From Helicobacter pylori (lineage in GTDB: Bacteria; Campylobacterota; Campylobacteria; Campylobacterales; Helicobacteraceae): a stretch of 64,000 nucleotides of DNA. The notes beneath the pieces were generated by a model. The model searched no databases. It saw only the letters and a program-made list of their open reading frames with translations, and was not told where the DNA came from. Below, piece by piece: positions 1 through 8,152 of the stretch. The DNA lies in the NCBI RefSeq assembly GCF_001653455.1, contig NZ_CP011486.1, positions 620,001 to 684,000 on the forward strand. Direction: 5' to 3'. Position 1 is the first letter of the stretch. Each line of letters begins with the position of its first letter. The translations under genes were made by a program, and so were the position numbers.

Positions 1-1
1 A

Positions 2-475
2 GCCCTTATAGGCAATGAGCCTTTTGCAGTGATTTTGGCCGATGATTTATGCATAAGCCACGATCACCCGAGCGTGCTAAAGCAAATGACTTCATTGTAT
101 CAAAAATACCAATGCTCTATCGTAGCCATTGAAGAAGTGGCGTTAGAAGAAGTTTCAAAATACGGCGTGATTAGGGGCGAATTGTTAGAAGAGGGGGTGT
201 ATGAGATTAAAGACATGGTAGAAAAACCAAGCCAAGAAGACGCTCCAAGCAATTTAGCCGTGATAGGGCGCTATATTTTGACCCCGGATATTTTTGAGAT
301 TTTAAGCGAAACAAAACCGGGTAAAAACAATGAAATCCAAATCACAGACGCCTTACTCACTCAGGCCAAAAGAAAACGCATCATCGCTTACCAATTCAAA
401 GGCAAACGATACGATTGCGGGAGCGTGGAAGGCTATATTGAAGCGAGCAACGCTTATTATAAAAAACGCTTATAA
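2..475 (+). CDS. galU: UTP-glucose-1-phosphate uridylyltransferase, C-terminal part
   Basis: The window opens inside this gene, so only the last 157 codons are present. GalU makes UDP-glucose from UTP and glucose-1-phosphate in the cytoplasm, feeding lipopolysaccharide sugars. The fragment starts with AVILADDLC, the conserved aspartate-rich stretch of the nucleotidyltransferase fold. It continues with EKPSQEDAPSNLAVIGRYI and NNEIQITDAL, both typical of bacterial GalU. The family is usually about 270-300 residues, so slightly under half is missing to the left. The reading frame is open from base 2; the ATG at 29 is internal. The next gene starts 11 bases downstream on the same strand. Confidence 0.93.
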   Translation, partial: ALIGNEPFAVILADDLCISHDHPSVLKQMTSLYQKYQCSIVAIEEVALEEVSKYGVIRGELLEEGVYEIKDMVEKPSQEDAPSNLAVIGRYILTPDIFEILSETKPGKNNEIQITDALLTQAKRKRIIAYQFKGKRYDCGSVEGYIEASNAYYKKRL

Positions 476-486
476 ACCTTATCAAC

Positions 487-891
487 ATGGGCAATTTGAC
501 TTATTACGCTTTCATGTATTTGATTTTGTTTGCATGCTTATTCCCGGTGTTATTGGTGGGGCTTGTTTGGAGGCTTTCTCGCCCCCCTTTAAAGCAAGAA
601 ATGCCTAAAAGCATCTCTTTAGAAAGTTTGAGCGAACAAATCAAAAACCTTAAAAGCGAACCAGCCTTGCAAAAACTTAAAAATAGCTTTAATGAGCGTT
701 TTAAGATTTGCCCTAAAGATAAAGAAACTCTGTGGCTAGAAACGATCCAAAATTTAGTTGCTTCAGAATTTTTTGAATTAGAAGACGCTATCAATTTTGG
801 GCAAGAATTAGAAAACGCTAACCCTAATTACACGCAAAAAATCGCTAACGCTACCGGCTTAGCCCTTAAGAACAAAAAAGAAAAAGGATAG
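487..891 (+). CDS. small inner-membrane protein of unknown function
   Basis: A 134-residue protein with one hydrophobic segment at about residues 6-27 and then a charged, probably helical cytoplasmic part rich in Lys, Glu and Asn. I do not recognise a domain. The [12 protein letters not shown] and ALQKLKNSF stretches look like short amphipathic helices. It lies between galU and murA with gaps of 11 and 2 bases, so it is probably co-transcribed with both. Conserved position between galU and murA in H. pylori is from memory. No function is assigned. Confidence 0.85.
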   Translation: MGNLTYYAFMYLILFACLFPVLLVGLVWRLSRPPLKQEMPKSISLESLSEQIKNLKSEPALQKLKNSFNERFKICPKDKETLWLETIQNLVASEFFELEDAINFGQELENANPNYTQKIANATGLALKNKKEKG

Positions 892-893
892 AA

Positions 894-2162
894 TTGGACT
901 TTTTAGAGATTGTGGGACAAATCCCTTTAAAAGGGGGGGTAGAAATTTCTGGGGCTAAAAATTCCGCGCTCCCCATTTTAGCCGCCACGCTTTTAAGCCA
1001 ACAAGAAGTTACCATCAATGCTTTGCCCCAAGTGGTGGATATAAAGGCGATGGCGCTCTTATTGCAAAATTTAGGTGCAGAATTAAATTGGCTTAGTCCT
1101 AACACGCTTCAAGTCAGCGCTAAATCCTTGCACCACACCGAAGCCACTTACGATTTGGTGCGTAAAATGCGTGCTTCTATTTTGGTTTTAGGCCCGTTAT
1201 TAGCGCGCTTTAAAGAATGTTTAGTGAGTTTGCCCGGTGGGTGCGCCATAGGAGCAAGGCCTGTGGATTTGCACTTAAAAGCGATGCAACAATTGGGAGC
1301 AGAAATCACAATCGAGCAAGGCTATATCCATGCAAAGGCCACAAAGGGCTTAAAAGGCAATGATATTTTATTTGATAAAATCAGCGTTACAGGCACAGAA
1401 AACGCCCTCATGGCAGCAAGTCTAGCTAAAGGGATAACGCGCATCATTAATGCGGCTAAAGAGCCAGAGATCACTCAATTGTGCGCGTTTTTGCAAAGCG
1501 GGGGCGTAGAAATTGAAGGCGTTGGGAGCAGCGAGTTAAAGATTAGAGGGGTAGAAGGCGATGCTTTGCATTTAAAAGACATTCAAATCATACCGGATAG
1601 GATTGAAGCAGGCACTTATTTGTGCGTGGGGGCTATCACTAACAGCCAGCTTAAAATTAATAACATTATCCCTAACCACCTCCAAGCGATCACGGATAAG
1701 CTCATAGAAATTGGTTTCTCGCTAGACATTCAAAAAAATTCCATAGAAATTTATCCGGCTAAAAAACGCCAAGCCTTTGAAATCACCACGAAAGAATACC
1801 CGGGCTTTCCCACGGATATGCAAGCGCAATTCATGGCGTTAGCCACGCAATGTTTGGGGACGAGCGTGATTGAAGAAACGCTTTTTGAAAACCGCTTCAT
1901 GCATGCAAGCGAATTGCAACGATTAGGGGCTAACATTAGCCTAAAAACCAATGTGGCTACCATTCACGGATCCACAGAGCTTACCGGGAGCGATGTGATG
2001 GCAACCGATTTAAGGGCTTCTTCGGCTCTCATTTTAGCCGCTTTAGTGGCTAAAGGCATGAGTAGGGTGCATAGGATTTACCACTTAGATAGGGGTTATG
2101 AGAGATTAGAGGATAAAATCAACGCTTTAGGGGCAAAAGTGTTGCGTTTAAAAGAAAAATAA
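894..2162 (+). CDS. murA: UDP-N-acetylglucosamine 1-carboxyvinyltransferase
   Basis: MurA transfers enolpyruvate from PEP to UDP-GlcNAc, the first committed step of peptidoglycan synthesis in the cytoplasm. The 422-residue length is normal for the family. The N-terminal [16 protein letters not shown] carries the conserved Lys22-Asn23. [15 protein letters not shown] holds the catalytic, fosfomycin-reactive Cys117, so a fosfomycin-sensitive type is expected. The C-terminal half repeats the EPSP-synthase-like fold, with [12 protein letters not shown] and [12 protein letters not shown] present. The start is TTG, two bases after the preceding stop; no in-frame ATG fits the conserved N-terminus. 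Confidence 0.97.
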   Translation: MDFLEIVGQIPLKGGVEISGAKNSALPILAATLLSQQEVTINALPQVVDIKAMALLLQNLGAELNWLSPNTLQVSAKSLHHTEATYDLVRKMRASILVLGPLLARFKECLVSLPGGCAIGARPVDLHLKAMQQLGAEITIEQGYIHAKATKGLKGNDILFDKISVTGTENALMAASLAKGITRIINAAKEPEITQLCAFLQSGGVEIEGVGSSELKIRGVEGDALHLKDIQIIPDRIEAGTYLCVGAITNSQLKINNIIPNHLQAITDKLIEIGFSLDIQKNSIEIYPAKKRQAFEITTKEYPGFPTDMQAQFMALATQCLGTSVIEETLFENRFMHASELQRLGANISLKTNVATIHGSTELTGSDVMATDLRASSALILAALVAKGMSRVHRIYHLDRGYERLEDKINALGAKVLRLKEK

Positions 2163-2174
2163 CCCAAGATTTGG

Positions 2175-2181
2175 TTACAAT
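2175..2181 (+). promoter_or_regulatory. -10 element for aspA
   Basis: TTACAAT sits 38 bases before the aspA ATG in the only gap between murA and aspA. It matches the TATAAT-like -10 box of H. pylori sigma-80 promoters, which usually lack a clear -35. The ribosome binding site AAGGAG follows at about 2210. Assignment is by pattern only. Confidence 0.5.
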
Positions 2182-2219
2182 AGCTAGAATGTTTTTCAAT
2201 TATTACACAAGGAGCTTTT

Positions 2220-3626
2220 ATGCGTATTGAGCATGATTTCATTGGACAAATGGAAATTAGCGATGAAGTTTATTATGGGATTCAGACTTTAAGGGCGAGT
2301 GAAAACTTTTTTATCACCAACGACAAGCTTTGCAGTTATCCTGTTTTTATCAAATCTTTCGCTCAAGTCAAAAAAGCGGCTGCTCTAGCTAACGCGCAAT
2401 TAGGCTTGATTGATGAAAAGCTTAAAATTGCGATTTGCCATGCGTGCGATTTGTTGATTGATGGTAAATATCACGATCAATTCGTTGTGGATATGATTCA
2501 AGGGGGGGCTGGCACAAGCACAAACATGAACATGAACGAAGTCATTGCTAATTTGGCTTTAGAATACATGGGGCATAAAAAGAGCGAGTATCAATTTTGC
2601 CACCCAAACGATCATGTCAACCGCTCCCAATCCACCAATGACGCCTATCCTAGCGCGTTAAAAATTGCGATTTATGAGCGCTTGAGCAATTTAGTCAATC
2701 CCTTAAAAGCCTTAAGAGACGCTTTCGCTCAAAAATCTAAGGAATTTGCTCATGTGATTAAAATGGGGCGCACCCAGCTTCAAGACGCTGTACCTATGAC
2801 TTTAGGGCAAGAATTTGAAACTTATGCTTTGATGATTGATAGGGATATTGAGCAGGTTTTAGACGCTAGGAATTGGGTAAGAGAGCTTAATTTAGGCGGC
2901 ACCGCTATTGGCACAGGGATCAATTCGCACCCGGATTATCGCAACTTGATTGAAAAGAAAATCCAAGAAGTAACGGGCCGTCCTTTTGTCATGGCTAACA
3001 ATTTGATAGAAGCCACTCAAAGCACGGGGGCGTATGTGCAAGTGAGTGGGGTTTTAAAGCGTATTGCAGTGAAACTTTCTAAGGTTTGTAACGATTTAAG
3101 GTTGCTCAGCTCAGGCCCTAGAGCGGGATTGAATGAAATCAATTTGCCTAAAATGCAACCGGGTAGCTCTATTATGCCGGGTAAAGTCAATCCGGTGATC
3201 CCTGAAGTGGTCAATCAGGTGTGTTTTGCGGTCATTGGGAATGATTTGAGCGTGGCGTTAGCTGCAGAAGGCGGTCAGTTGCAACTCAATGTGTTTGAGC
3301 CGGTTATCGCTTACAAGCTCTTCCATTCTTTTGTGATTTTAGGGCGCGCGATTGAAACTTTGACGACTAAATGCGTGGAAGGCATCACGGCTAATGAAAA
3401 GATTTGCAAAGATTATGTCTTTAACAGCATTGGTATCGTTACCGCACTCAACCCTCACATCGGCTATGAAAAATCCGCTATGATCGCTAAAGAAGCCTTA
3501 AAAAGCGGTCGTTCTATCTATGACATCGCTTTAGAAAAGAAAATCTTAACTAAAGAGCAGCTAGACGATATTTTCAAGCCAGAAAACATGCTAAGCCCTC
3601 ACGCTTTCAAAAAGCATAAAGATTAA
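2220..3626 (+). CDS. aspA: aspartate ammonia-lyase (aspartase)
   Basis: AspA deaminates L-aspartate to fumarate and ammonia, linking amino-acid use to fumarate respiration. The 468-residue length is typical. GAGTSTNMNMNEV and NRSQSTNDAYPSA are the substrate-binding loops, and GSSIMPGKVNPV at about residues 315-326 is the fumarase/aspartase signature carrying the mobile-loop catalytic serine. KMGRTQLQDAVPMTLG is also present. The SSTND/SSIMPGK set is shared with fumarase, but GKYHDQFVVDMIQGGAGTS with overall length favours aspartase. It has its own likely promoter and a good AAGGAG site seven bases before ATG. Confidence 0.95.
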   Translation: MRIEHDFIGQMEISDEVYYGIQTLRASENFFITNDKLCSYPVFIKSFAQVKKAAALANAQLGLIDEKLKIAICHACDLLIDGKYHDQFVVDMIQGGAGTSTNMNMNEVIANLALEYMGHKKSEYQFCHPNDHVNRSQSTNDAYPSALKIAIYERLSNLVNPLKALRDAFAQKSKEFAHVIKMGRTQLQDAVPMTLGQEFETYALMIDRDIEQVLDARNWVRELNLGGTAIGTGINSHPDYRNLIEKKIQEVTGRPFVMANNLIEATQSTGAYVQVSGVLKRIAVKLSKVCNDLRLLSSGPRAGLNEINLPKMQPGSSIMPGKVNPVIPEVVNQVCFAVIGNDLSVALAAEGGQLQLNVFEPVIAYKLFHSFVILGRAIETLTTKCVEGITANEKICKDYVFNSIGIVTALNPHIGYEKSAMIAKEALKSGRSIYDIALEKKILTKEQLDDIFKPENMLSPHAFKKHKD

Positions 3627-3631
3627 ACGCC

Positions 3632-4261
3632 TTGCAACACTCGCGCCTTCAAGTTTTACGCTCCCTTTATATGGAGCGTCTTTTAGGCGAAACTTACACT
3701 AACATCAATCTTACAAAGCCCCAAAACAAGCCCCTTAACAAACAAGTCCATGAGGGCATAGAAAATTGCAATCTGTGCAAACGCTACCAACATTCAAAAC
3801 CGGTAGTGGGGCTTTTAAACGCTCAATCTAAGATCACTTTTATCACGCTCACCCCCATGCTGGATAGTCAATTAAATTTTTTAAACAATTTAAAAGCGCT
3901 CATGCTAGAGAGCATTATCCAAAAAGTGTTTGGCTATTCTTTGAAAGATTGCACGATTTTATCGCTCCTTAAATGCGACTCCAACAGCCTTAATTTAGAA
4001 GAAGAAATTAACGCATGCCTGCCTCATTTAACTTGGCAATTAGACAACAGCGCTTCAAAAGTCATTATCCTGTTTGGCGAGATTTTGCTCAAACGCCTTT
4101 TAAACCTTTTTAAAGAAGAATCCTTTGGGCGCATCGTGTCTTTAAAAACAAAAAATTTTTTAAGCACTTATGCTTTAGAAGACATGCTCAAAAACCCCAT
4201 GCTCAAAAAAGAAGCGCTCACGCATTTTAAAATAGCGCTCCAACTCCTTAATCGGTTTTAA
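3632..4261 (+). CDS. conserved hypothetical protein, weakly uracil-DNA-glycosylase-like
   Basis: A 209-residue protein starting at TTG five bases after aspA. Residues near 45-80 read IENCNLCKRYQHSKPVVG followed by a beta-strand-like SKITFITLTPM. That resembles, distantly, the entry of Fe-S uracil-DNA glycosylases (a CxxC followed by a hydrophobic strand). Later residues contain KVIILFGEILLKRLL, which also fits the general layout of that fold. Catalytic motifs of the glycosylases (GEAPG, HPS/TAL) are not visible, so function is unassigned. No signal peptide or membrane segment is seen. The gene precedes the accessory Fic region, and its 3' end marks the left border of the variable block. Confidence 0.75.
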   Translation: MQHSRLQVLRSLYMERLLGETYTNINLTKPQNKPLNKQVHEGIENCNLCKRYQHSKPVVGLLNAQSKITFITLTPMLDSQLNFLNNLKALMLESIIQKVFGYSLKDCTILSLLKCDSNSLNLEEEINACLPHLTWQLDNSASKVIILFGEILLKRLLNLFKEESFGRIVSLKTKNFLSTYALEDMLKNPMLKKEALTHFKIALQLLNRF

Positions 4262-4307
4262 CAATGACAGATGCATGCTAACTAATTTTAGATACTAGGA
4301 CAAAGTG

Positions 4308-5042
4308 ATGGATTATAAAGAATTGTTAGAATTTGATGATTACGCTATGGATCTGACTATTCGCATGGCACACCACAACTCCGCTATGGAGGGCAACAAC
4401 CTGACTTTGGGTGATACAATGAGTATCTTAATAGACAGAAAGACCCCTATCAAGTCGGTGAGCTTGGATGAAGTGCATGAGATAGAAAATTATCGCAATT
4501 TTGTTCCCCTTATTTTAGAATTTTTAGAGAGAGATAAGATCATAGATGAACATTTGATTGGCCATTTTCATTCTGTTTTGATGCGTAATATCCTGCCTGA
4601 TTTTGGAAAATTCAAAAACACTTATAATGAAATCATAGGGGCTAAAAAACCGACTGCAAGTCCAATAATGGTGCAACCTAGAATCAATGATCTGTGTTTG
4701 AAAATACAAGATGAAGCGCTATTGAATTTGAGCGGTGAAGAAAAAATAAAAAAGATAGTAGAACACCACATAGAATTTGAAGAGATCCACCCTTTTAGTG
4801 ATGGCAATGGCCGCACAGGAAGAGCCTTGATGTTCTACCAAACCATAAAAGCTAATTTAACGCCATTTGTGATTGAAGTAAGCGCTAGAAGCGAATACAT
4901 GCATGCTATGAGGGAACAAGACTCTAACGCTCTAGTTGGCATTATTAAGAACTGCCAAAAAATAGAACTAGAAAAGATTGAGCGATACACTGCCATTTTG
5001 AAAGAAAGACAAGCGACAAATTTTTCTGTCAAAAAATCATGA
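4308..5042 (+). CDS. Fic/DOC domain protein, probable AMP transferase
   Basis: A 244-residue stand-alone Fic protein. The core motif HPFSDGNGRTGR at residues 161-172 is complete, with the catalytic His161 and the second Arg. Fic enzymes usually AMPylate protein side chains. An N-terminal helix carries HNSAMEGNN with Glu28, close to the class II inhibitory motif (S/T)xxxE(G/N); the first position here is Asn instead of Ser/Thr. This implies self-inhibition in cis instead of a separate antitoxin. The start is the ATG at 4308, after AGGA at about 4296. A GTG lies one codon earlier. The gene runs into the truncated fucosyltransferase gene, the stops overlapping by six bases. It is accessory in position, and its target is unknown. 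Confidence 0.9.
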   Translation: MDYKELLEFDDYAMDLTIRMAHHNSAMEGNNLTLGDTMSILIDRKTPIKSVSLDEVHEIENYRNFVPLILEFLERDKIIDEHLIGHFHSVLMRNILPDFGKFKNTYNEIIGAKKPTASPIMVQPRINDLCLKIQDEALLNLSGEEKIKKIVEHHIEFEEIHPFSDGNGRTGRALMFYQTIKANLTPFVIEVSARSEYMHAMREQDSNALVGIIKNCQKIELEKIERYTAILKERQATNFSVKKS

Positions 5043-5498
5043 GCACTTGAAAAAGTCAGTTTTAAGAGTGTAGGGTGCAGTGGTGTCATTCACGCTTTGA
5101 GCCTTATAATGCAAACTTGCATAATACAAAGGCATTCTCAAATAACGCTCTTTAAAATCCAATTCATCAAAGCCTATGGCGTAATCAAAGAGGTTGAAAT
5201 TAGGCACTTCATTTTCACCCGTATAAAACACTCGTTTAGCGTTTTGGTAGGAGAGGATTTTTCTGGCTCTTTCAATGGGATTACTAAAAACTAGGTCTAC
5301 ATGCTTTTTAGGGTTTCGGTGATAAGTGATTTCGTAATATTGGCTTAAGATAACATGCAAGATAAAACGCTTAAACCCTTTGGTTTCTCTTTTATCCAAA
5401 GGCCACCAATTCGCTAGGGCTATATTTAAGGGGGGCTTATGGTCTATCGCATCTAAATAAGCGCTGTCTATATAGGCGTCTAGTAGGGGCTGAAACAT
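5037..5498 (-). pseudogene. fucT: truncated alpha-1,3-fucosyltransferase
   Basis: The 153 residues match the N-terminal part of the H. pylori alpha-1,3/4-fucosyltransferase (GT10): MFQPLLDAYIDSAY, ALANWWPLD, KKHVDLVFSNPIERARK, ILSYQNAKRVFYTGENE, FNLFDYAIGFDELDF and NDTTAPYTLK. After about residue 146 the sequence departs (TDFFKCS then stop). The GDP-fucose-binding C-terminal half, the heptad repeats and the basic tail of the usual 430-480-residue enzyme are absent. This enzyme fucosylates O-antigen to build Lewis x/y. The copy should be inactive, as the donor site lies in the lost half. A run of six C (seen as GGGGGG near 5430) sits at the site of the polyC slippage tract and is in frame. Confidence 0.88.
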
Positions 5499-5542
5499 GG
5501 TTGTCCTTATGGTTTAAAGGAGTATTTTACAAAAAAAATTTT

Positions 5543-6166
5543 TTAAATCAAAGGCTTGATGAGCGCTAAATCAGGCTCATTGATGCAATGCGTGGCGTGT
5601 TGTTTTAAGATTTCTTTAGCGTTGAAAGCGATTTTTGTATGGGCATGTTTGAACATGCTCAAGTCATTCGCCCCATCGCCCACGACTAAAGTGCGATCTT
5701 TACTGATATTCAATAAGCGTTGCAAAGAGAGTAGCATTTCGCCTTTAGAATGCGAAAACATCATATGCCCCGTTACTGAGCCATTCAAGACGCCATTTTC
5801 CACGATGAGCGTGTTACTGAAAGCCGCATCTAAATTCAATAAATCTCTATAATGATTGGTCGCTAGATCAAACCCCCCACTAAAGCAAACCACTTTGTAG
5901 TTTTTCTCTTTTAAAGCGTTAATGAGTTCAAGCGCTCCATCAAATAAAGGCAGACTTTCACAAACTTCTTTGGCTAGTTTTAAGGGCATGTTTTTGAGTT
6001 TGGACACCCTTAAAATAAGACTCTTATGAAAATCTGTCTCGCCATTCATGGCTTTTGAAGTGATTGTTTTCACTTCATCAAAAACCCCCCACGCCCTCGC
6101 TAAAGACTCAATCGTCTCAGCATCCACTAGCGTGGAGTCAAAATCAAAAACGGCTAGTTTTTGCAC
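5543..6166 (-). CDS. serB: phosphoserine phosphatase
   Basis: SerB removes phosphate from O-phosphoserine, the last step of serine synthesis. The 207-residue HAD hydrolase has FDFDSTLVDAE at residues 7-17 with nucleophile Asp8 and acid Asp10. It also has a conserved Ser in CFSGGFD, a Lys in the HSKGEML region, and VVGDGANDLSMF with the metal-binding aspartates. All four HAD motifs are intact, and the length is the short H. pylori/Campylobacter form without an ACT domain. The start is GTG. The gene lies 15 bases downstream of pfr on the same strand, so the two can be co-transcribed. Confidence 0.93.
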   Translation of the reverse strand: MQKLAVFDFDSTLVDAETIESLARAWGVFDEVKTITSKAMNGETDFHKSLILRVSKLKNMPLKLAKEVCESLPLFDGALELINALKEKNYKVVCFSGGFDLATNHYRDLLNLDAAFSNTLIVENGVLNGSVTGHMMFSHSKGEMLLSLQRLLNISKDRTLVVGDGANDLSMFKHAHTKIAFNAKEILKQHATHCINEPDLALIKPLI

Positions 6167-6181
6167 CCAATGACCCTAAAA

Positions 6182-6685
6182 TTAAGATTTCCTGCCTTTG
6201 GCGATCCCTTTGATGTATTGATCAGCCAAATACAAGCCATGGTTTTCATTACCAATCAACTCAATTTTATCCAAAATATCCTTGAAAAGCACTTCTTCTT
6301 CATGCTGTTCAGCCACATACCATTGCAAGAAATTGAAAGTCGCATGATCTTTGCTTTTTATGGCGTGATCGACGATATTGTTGATAGACTCGCTGATGTG
6401 TTGCTCATGTTCATAGGCTTTTTGGAAAATTTGAGTCAAACTTTCAAACTTATGCTCAGGTGCACTGATGCTGGTCAATTGCACAGGCACATTGTTTTCA
6501 TTCAAGAAAACGATAAGCTTTTTAGCATGCCCGTATTCTTCAGCCGCATGATCAAACAAGAAAAGCCCCGCACCATCTAAGCTATGGGTATAGCACCATG
6601 AACTCATGCTCATATACAAGTTGGAAGAGTTCATTTCCTTATTCACTTGCTCGTTTAGCAACTTAATGATTTCTTTTGATAACAT
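6182..6685 (-). CDS. pfr: non-haem ferritin
   Basis: Pfr stores iron in a 24-subunit cytoplasmic shell. The 167-residue protein is full length. Ferroxidase ligands are visible: Glu17 in NKEMNSSNLYMSMSSW, Glu50 and His53 in AAEEYGHAKKL, Glu94 region in KDHATFNFLQWY, and AEQHEEEVLF. The N-terminus MLSKEIIKLLNEQV is the H. pylori form. The ATG follows AAAGGAG at ideal spacing. The upstream region carries an extended -10 box and AT-rich tracts; in H. pylori pfr is repressed by iron-free Fur, which is established knowledge. Confidence 0.97.
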   Translation of the reverse strand: MLSKEIIKLLNEQVNKEMNSSNLYMSMSSWCYTHSLDGAGLFLFDHAAEEYGHAKKLIVFLNENNVPVQLTSISAPEHKFESLTQIFQKAYEHEQHISESINNIVDHAIKSKDHATFNFLQWYVAEQHEEEVLFKDILDKIELIGNENHGLYLADQYIKGIAKGRKS

Positions 6686-6987
6686 AGTATCTCCTTTGTG
6701 TTGGTTTAAGTTGTCCCATAATTATAGCATAAATGATAATGAAAAAGTAAACAAGAGTATGAAAATTTTTAAAAACTTATAAAAAATGAGAAAGAACGCC
6801 AGCTAATGGCTCAATAGGGCTTAGATTTTATCATAAAAAGCATTATATTAAGAATTATGTTGGATAAAAAGGGGGTTTGATTGAATAGGGGGTTAAAAGG
6901 GGATTTTTTACACTAATATATATAAAAAGCATTCTCAGTCTAAAAATGCTACAATGTTTATCTTTAAAATGAAAGGGCAATTTAACC
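6686..6987. promoter_or_regulatory. divergent promoter region, pfr (left) and mqnE (right)
   Basis: This 302-base gap holds two outward promoters. On the minus strand the extended -10 TGCTATAAT lies at 6721-6729 for pfr. It overlaps and is followed upstream by an AT-rich stretch (CATTATCATTTATG read on the minus strand), a plausible apo-Fur operator. On the plus strand the extended -10 TGCTACAAT lies at 6947-6955, 33 bases before mqnE. The middle holds AT-rich sequence and a TATATATAA stretch, and I see no gene in it. Operator placement is inferred from the known apo-Fur repression of pfr. Confidence 0.55.
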
Positions 6988-8070
6988 ATGGACTTTTTAG
7001 AAAAAGTATTAGACCATCAAATCACTGAAAGTAAAGAATTAGTGAAACTTTATGATTACGATTTATACACGCTAGGGGAAGCAGCGGATTCTTTGCGCCA
7101 AAGCATGCACCAAAAGATCGTGTATTTTAATGTCAATAGGCATTTAAACCCCAGCAATATTTGCGCGGACGCTTGCAAATTTTGTGCCTTTTCAGCCCAC
7201 AGAAAAAACCCTAACCCCTATGAAATGAGTTTAGAAGAAATCCTAGAAAAGGTTAAAAACTCCTACAACAAGGGGATTAAAGAAGTCCATATCGTGAGCG
7301 CTCATAACCCTAATTACTCTTATGAATGGTATTTAAAGGTGTTTGAAACCATCAAACAAGAAATGCCTAACTTGCATTTAAAAGCTATGACCGCTGCAGA
7401 AGTGCATTTTTTAAGCACCAAATTCAACAAACCTTTTGAATTGGTGTTAGAAGACATGCTCAAAGCCGGGGTGGATTCCATGCCAGGTGGGGGGGCGGAG
7501 ATTTTTGATGAAGAGATCAGGCGTAAAATTTGTAAGGGCAAGGTGGGATCTTCTCGGTGGTTAGAAATCCATGCTTATTGGCACAAATTAGGCAAAATGA
7601 GTAACGCTACCATGCTGTTTGGGCATATTGAAGATAAAATCCATCGCATCGATCACATGTTAAGAATCAAAAAAACTCAAAGCCCTAAAACTAAAGTGGA
7701 AAACAAAGAAGGGGGTTTTAATGCGTTTATCCCCTTGTTGTATCAAAAAGAAAACAATTATTTAAAAATAGAAAAATCCCCCAGCGCAATAGAGATCTTA
7801 AAAACCATCGCCATATCTCGCATTCTTTTAAACAATATCCCCCACATTAAAGCTTATTGGGCGACTTTGGGCTTGAATTTGGCTTTAGTGGCTCAAGAAT
7901 TTGGCGCTAACGATTTAGACGGCACGATAGAAATAGAGAGCATTCAAAGCGCAGCAGGCGCGAAGAGCCGGCATGGTTTAGACAAAGAAGATTTGATATT
8001 TAAAATCAAGGATTCTGGGTTTGTTGCGGTAGAAAGGGATAGTTTGTATAATTTTATACAGAAATTTTAA
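6988..8070 (+). CDS. mqnE: aminofutalosine synthase (radical SAM)
   Basis: MqnE joins 3-[(1-carboxyvinyl)oxy]benzoate with SAM to form aminofutalosine in the futalosine route to menaquinone, the only quinone of H. pylori. The 360-residue protein has the radical-SAM cluster C59-x3-C63-x2-C66 in ADACKFCAFSAH. MqnE-specific signatures are DSMPGGGAEIFDEEIR and SNATMLFGHIEDK, which separate it from MqnC. The C-terminal QSAAGAKSRHG is also typical. An extended -10 lies just upstream, and the ATG is preceded by AAAGGG. The gene pairs with mqnC across bamA. Confidence 0.94.
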   Translation: MDFLEKVLDHQITESKELVKLYDYDLYTLGEAADSLRQSMHQKIVYFNVNRHLNPSNICADACKFCAFSAHRKNPNPYEMSLEEILEKVKNSYNKGIKEVHIVSAHNPNYSYEWYLKVFETIKQEMPNLHLKAMTAAEVHFLSTKFNKPFELVLEDMLKAGVDSMPGGGAEIFDEEIRRKICKGKVGSSRWLEIHAYWHKLGKMSNATMLFGHIEDKIHRIDHMLRIKKTQSPKTKVENKEGGFNAFIPLLYQKENNYLKIEKSPSAIEILKTIAISRILLNNIPHIKAYWATLGLNLALVAQEFGANDLDGTIEIESIQSAAGAKSRHGLDKEDLIFKIKDSGFVAVERDSLYNFIQKF

Positions 8071-8100
8071 TAATTTTTAGCGTTTTTAAGAATGATTAGT

Positions 8101-8106
8101 TATAAT
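8101..8106 (+). promoter_or_regulatory. -10 element for bamA
   Basis: A perfect TATAAT lies 31 bases after the mqnE stop and 46 bases before the proposed bamA ATT start. It is the only good -10 match in the gap. It implies bamA can be transcribed separately from mqnE. Confidence 0.5.
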
Positions 8107-8152
8107 AACGCTACTAACAACACTCAAGCTAAAATCTATTAAGGAAATCAGT

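Noticed and set aside
3632-4261. Uracil-DNA glycosylase
   Set aside because: Only a CxxC and one strand resemble the family. The catalytic and Fe-S motifs expected are not all visible, so I kept it as hypothetical.
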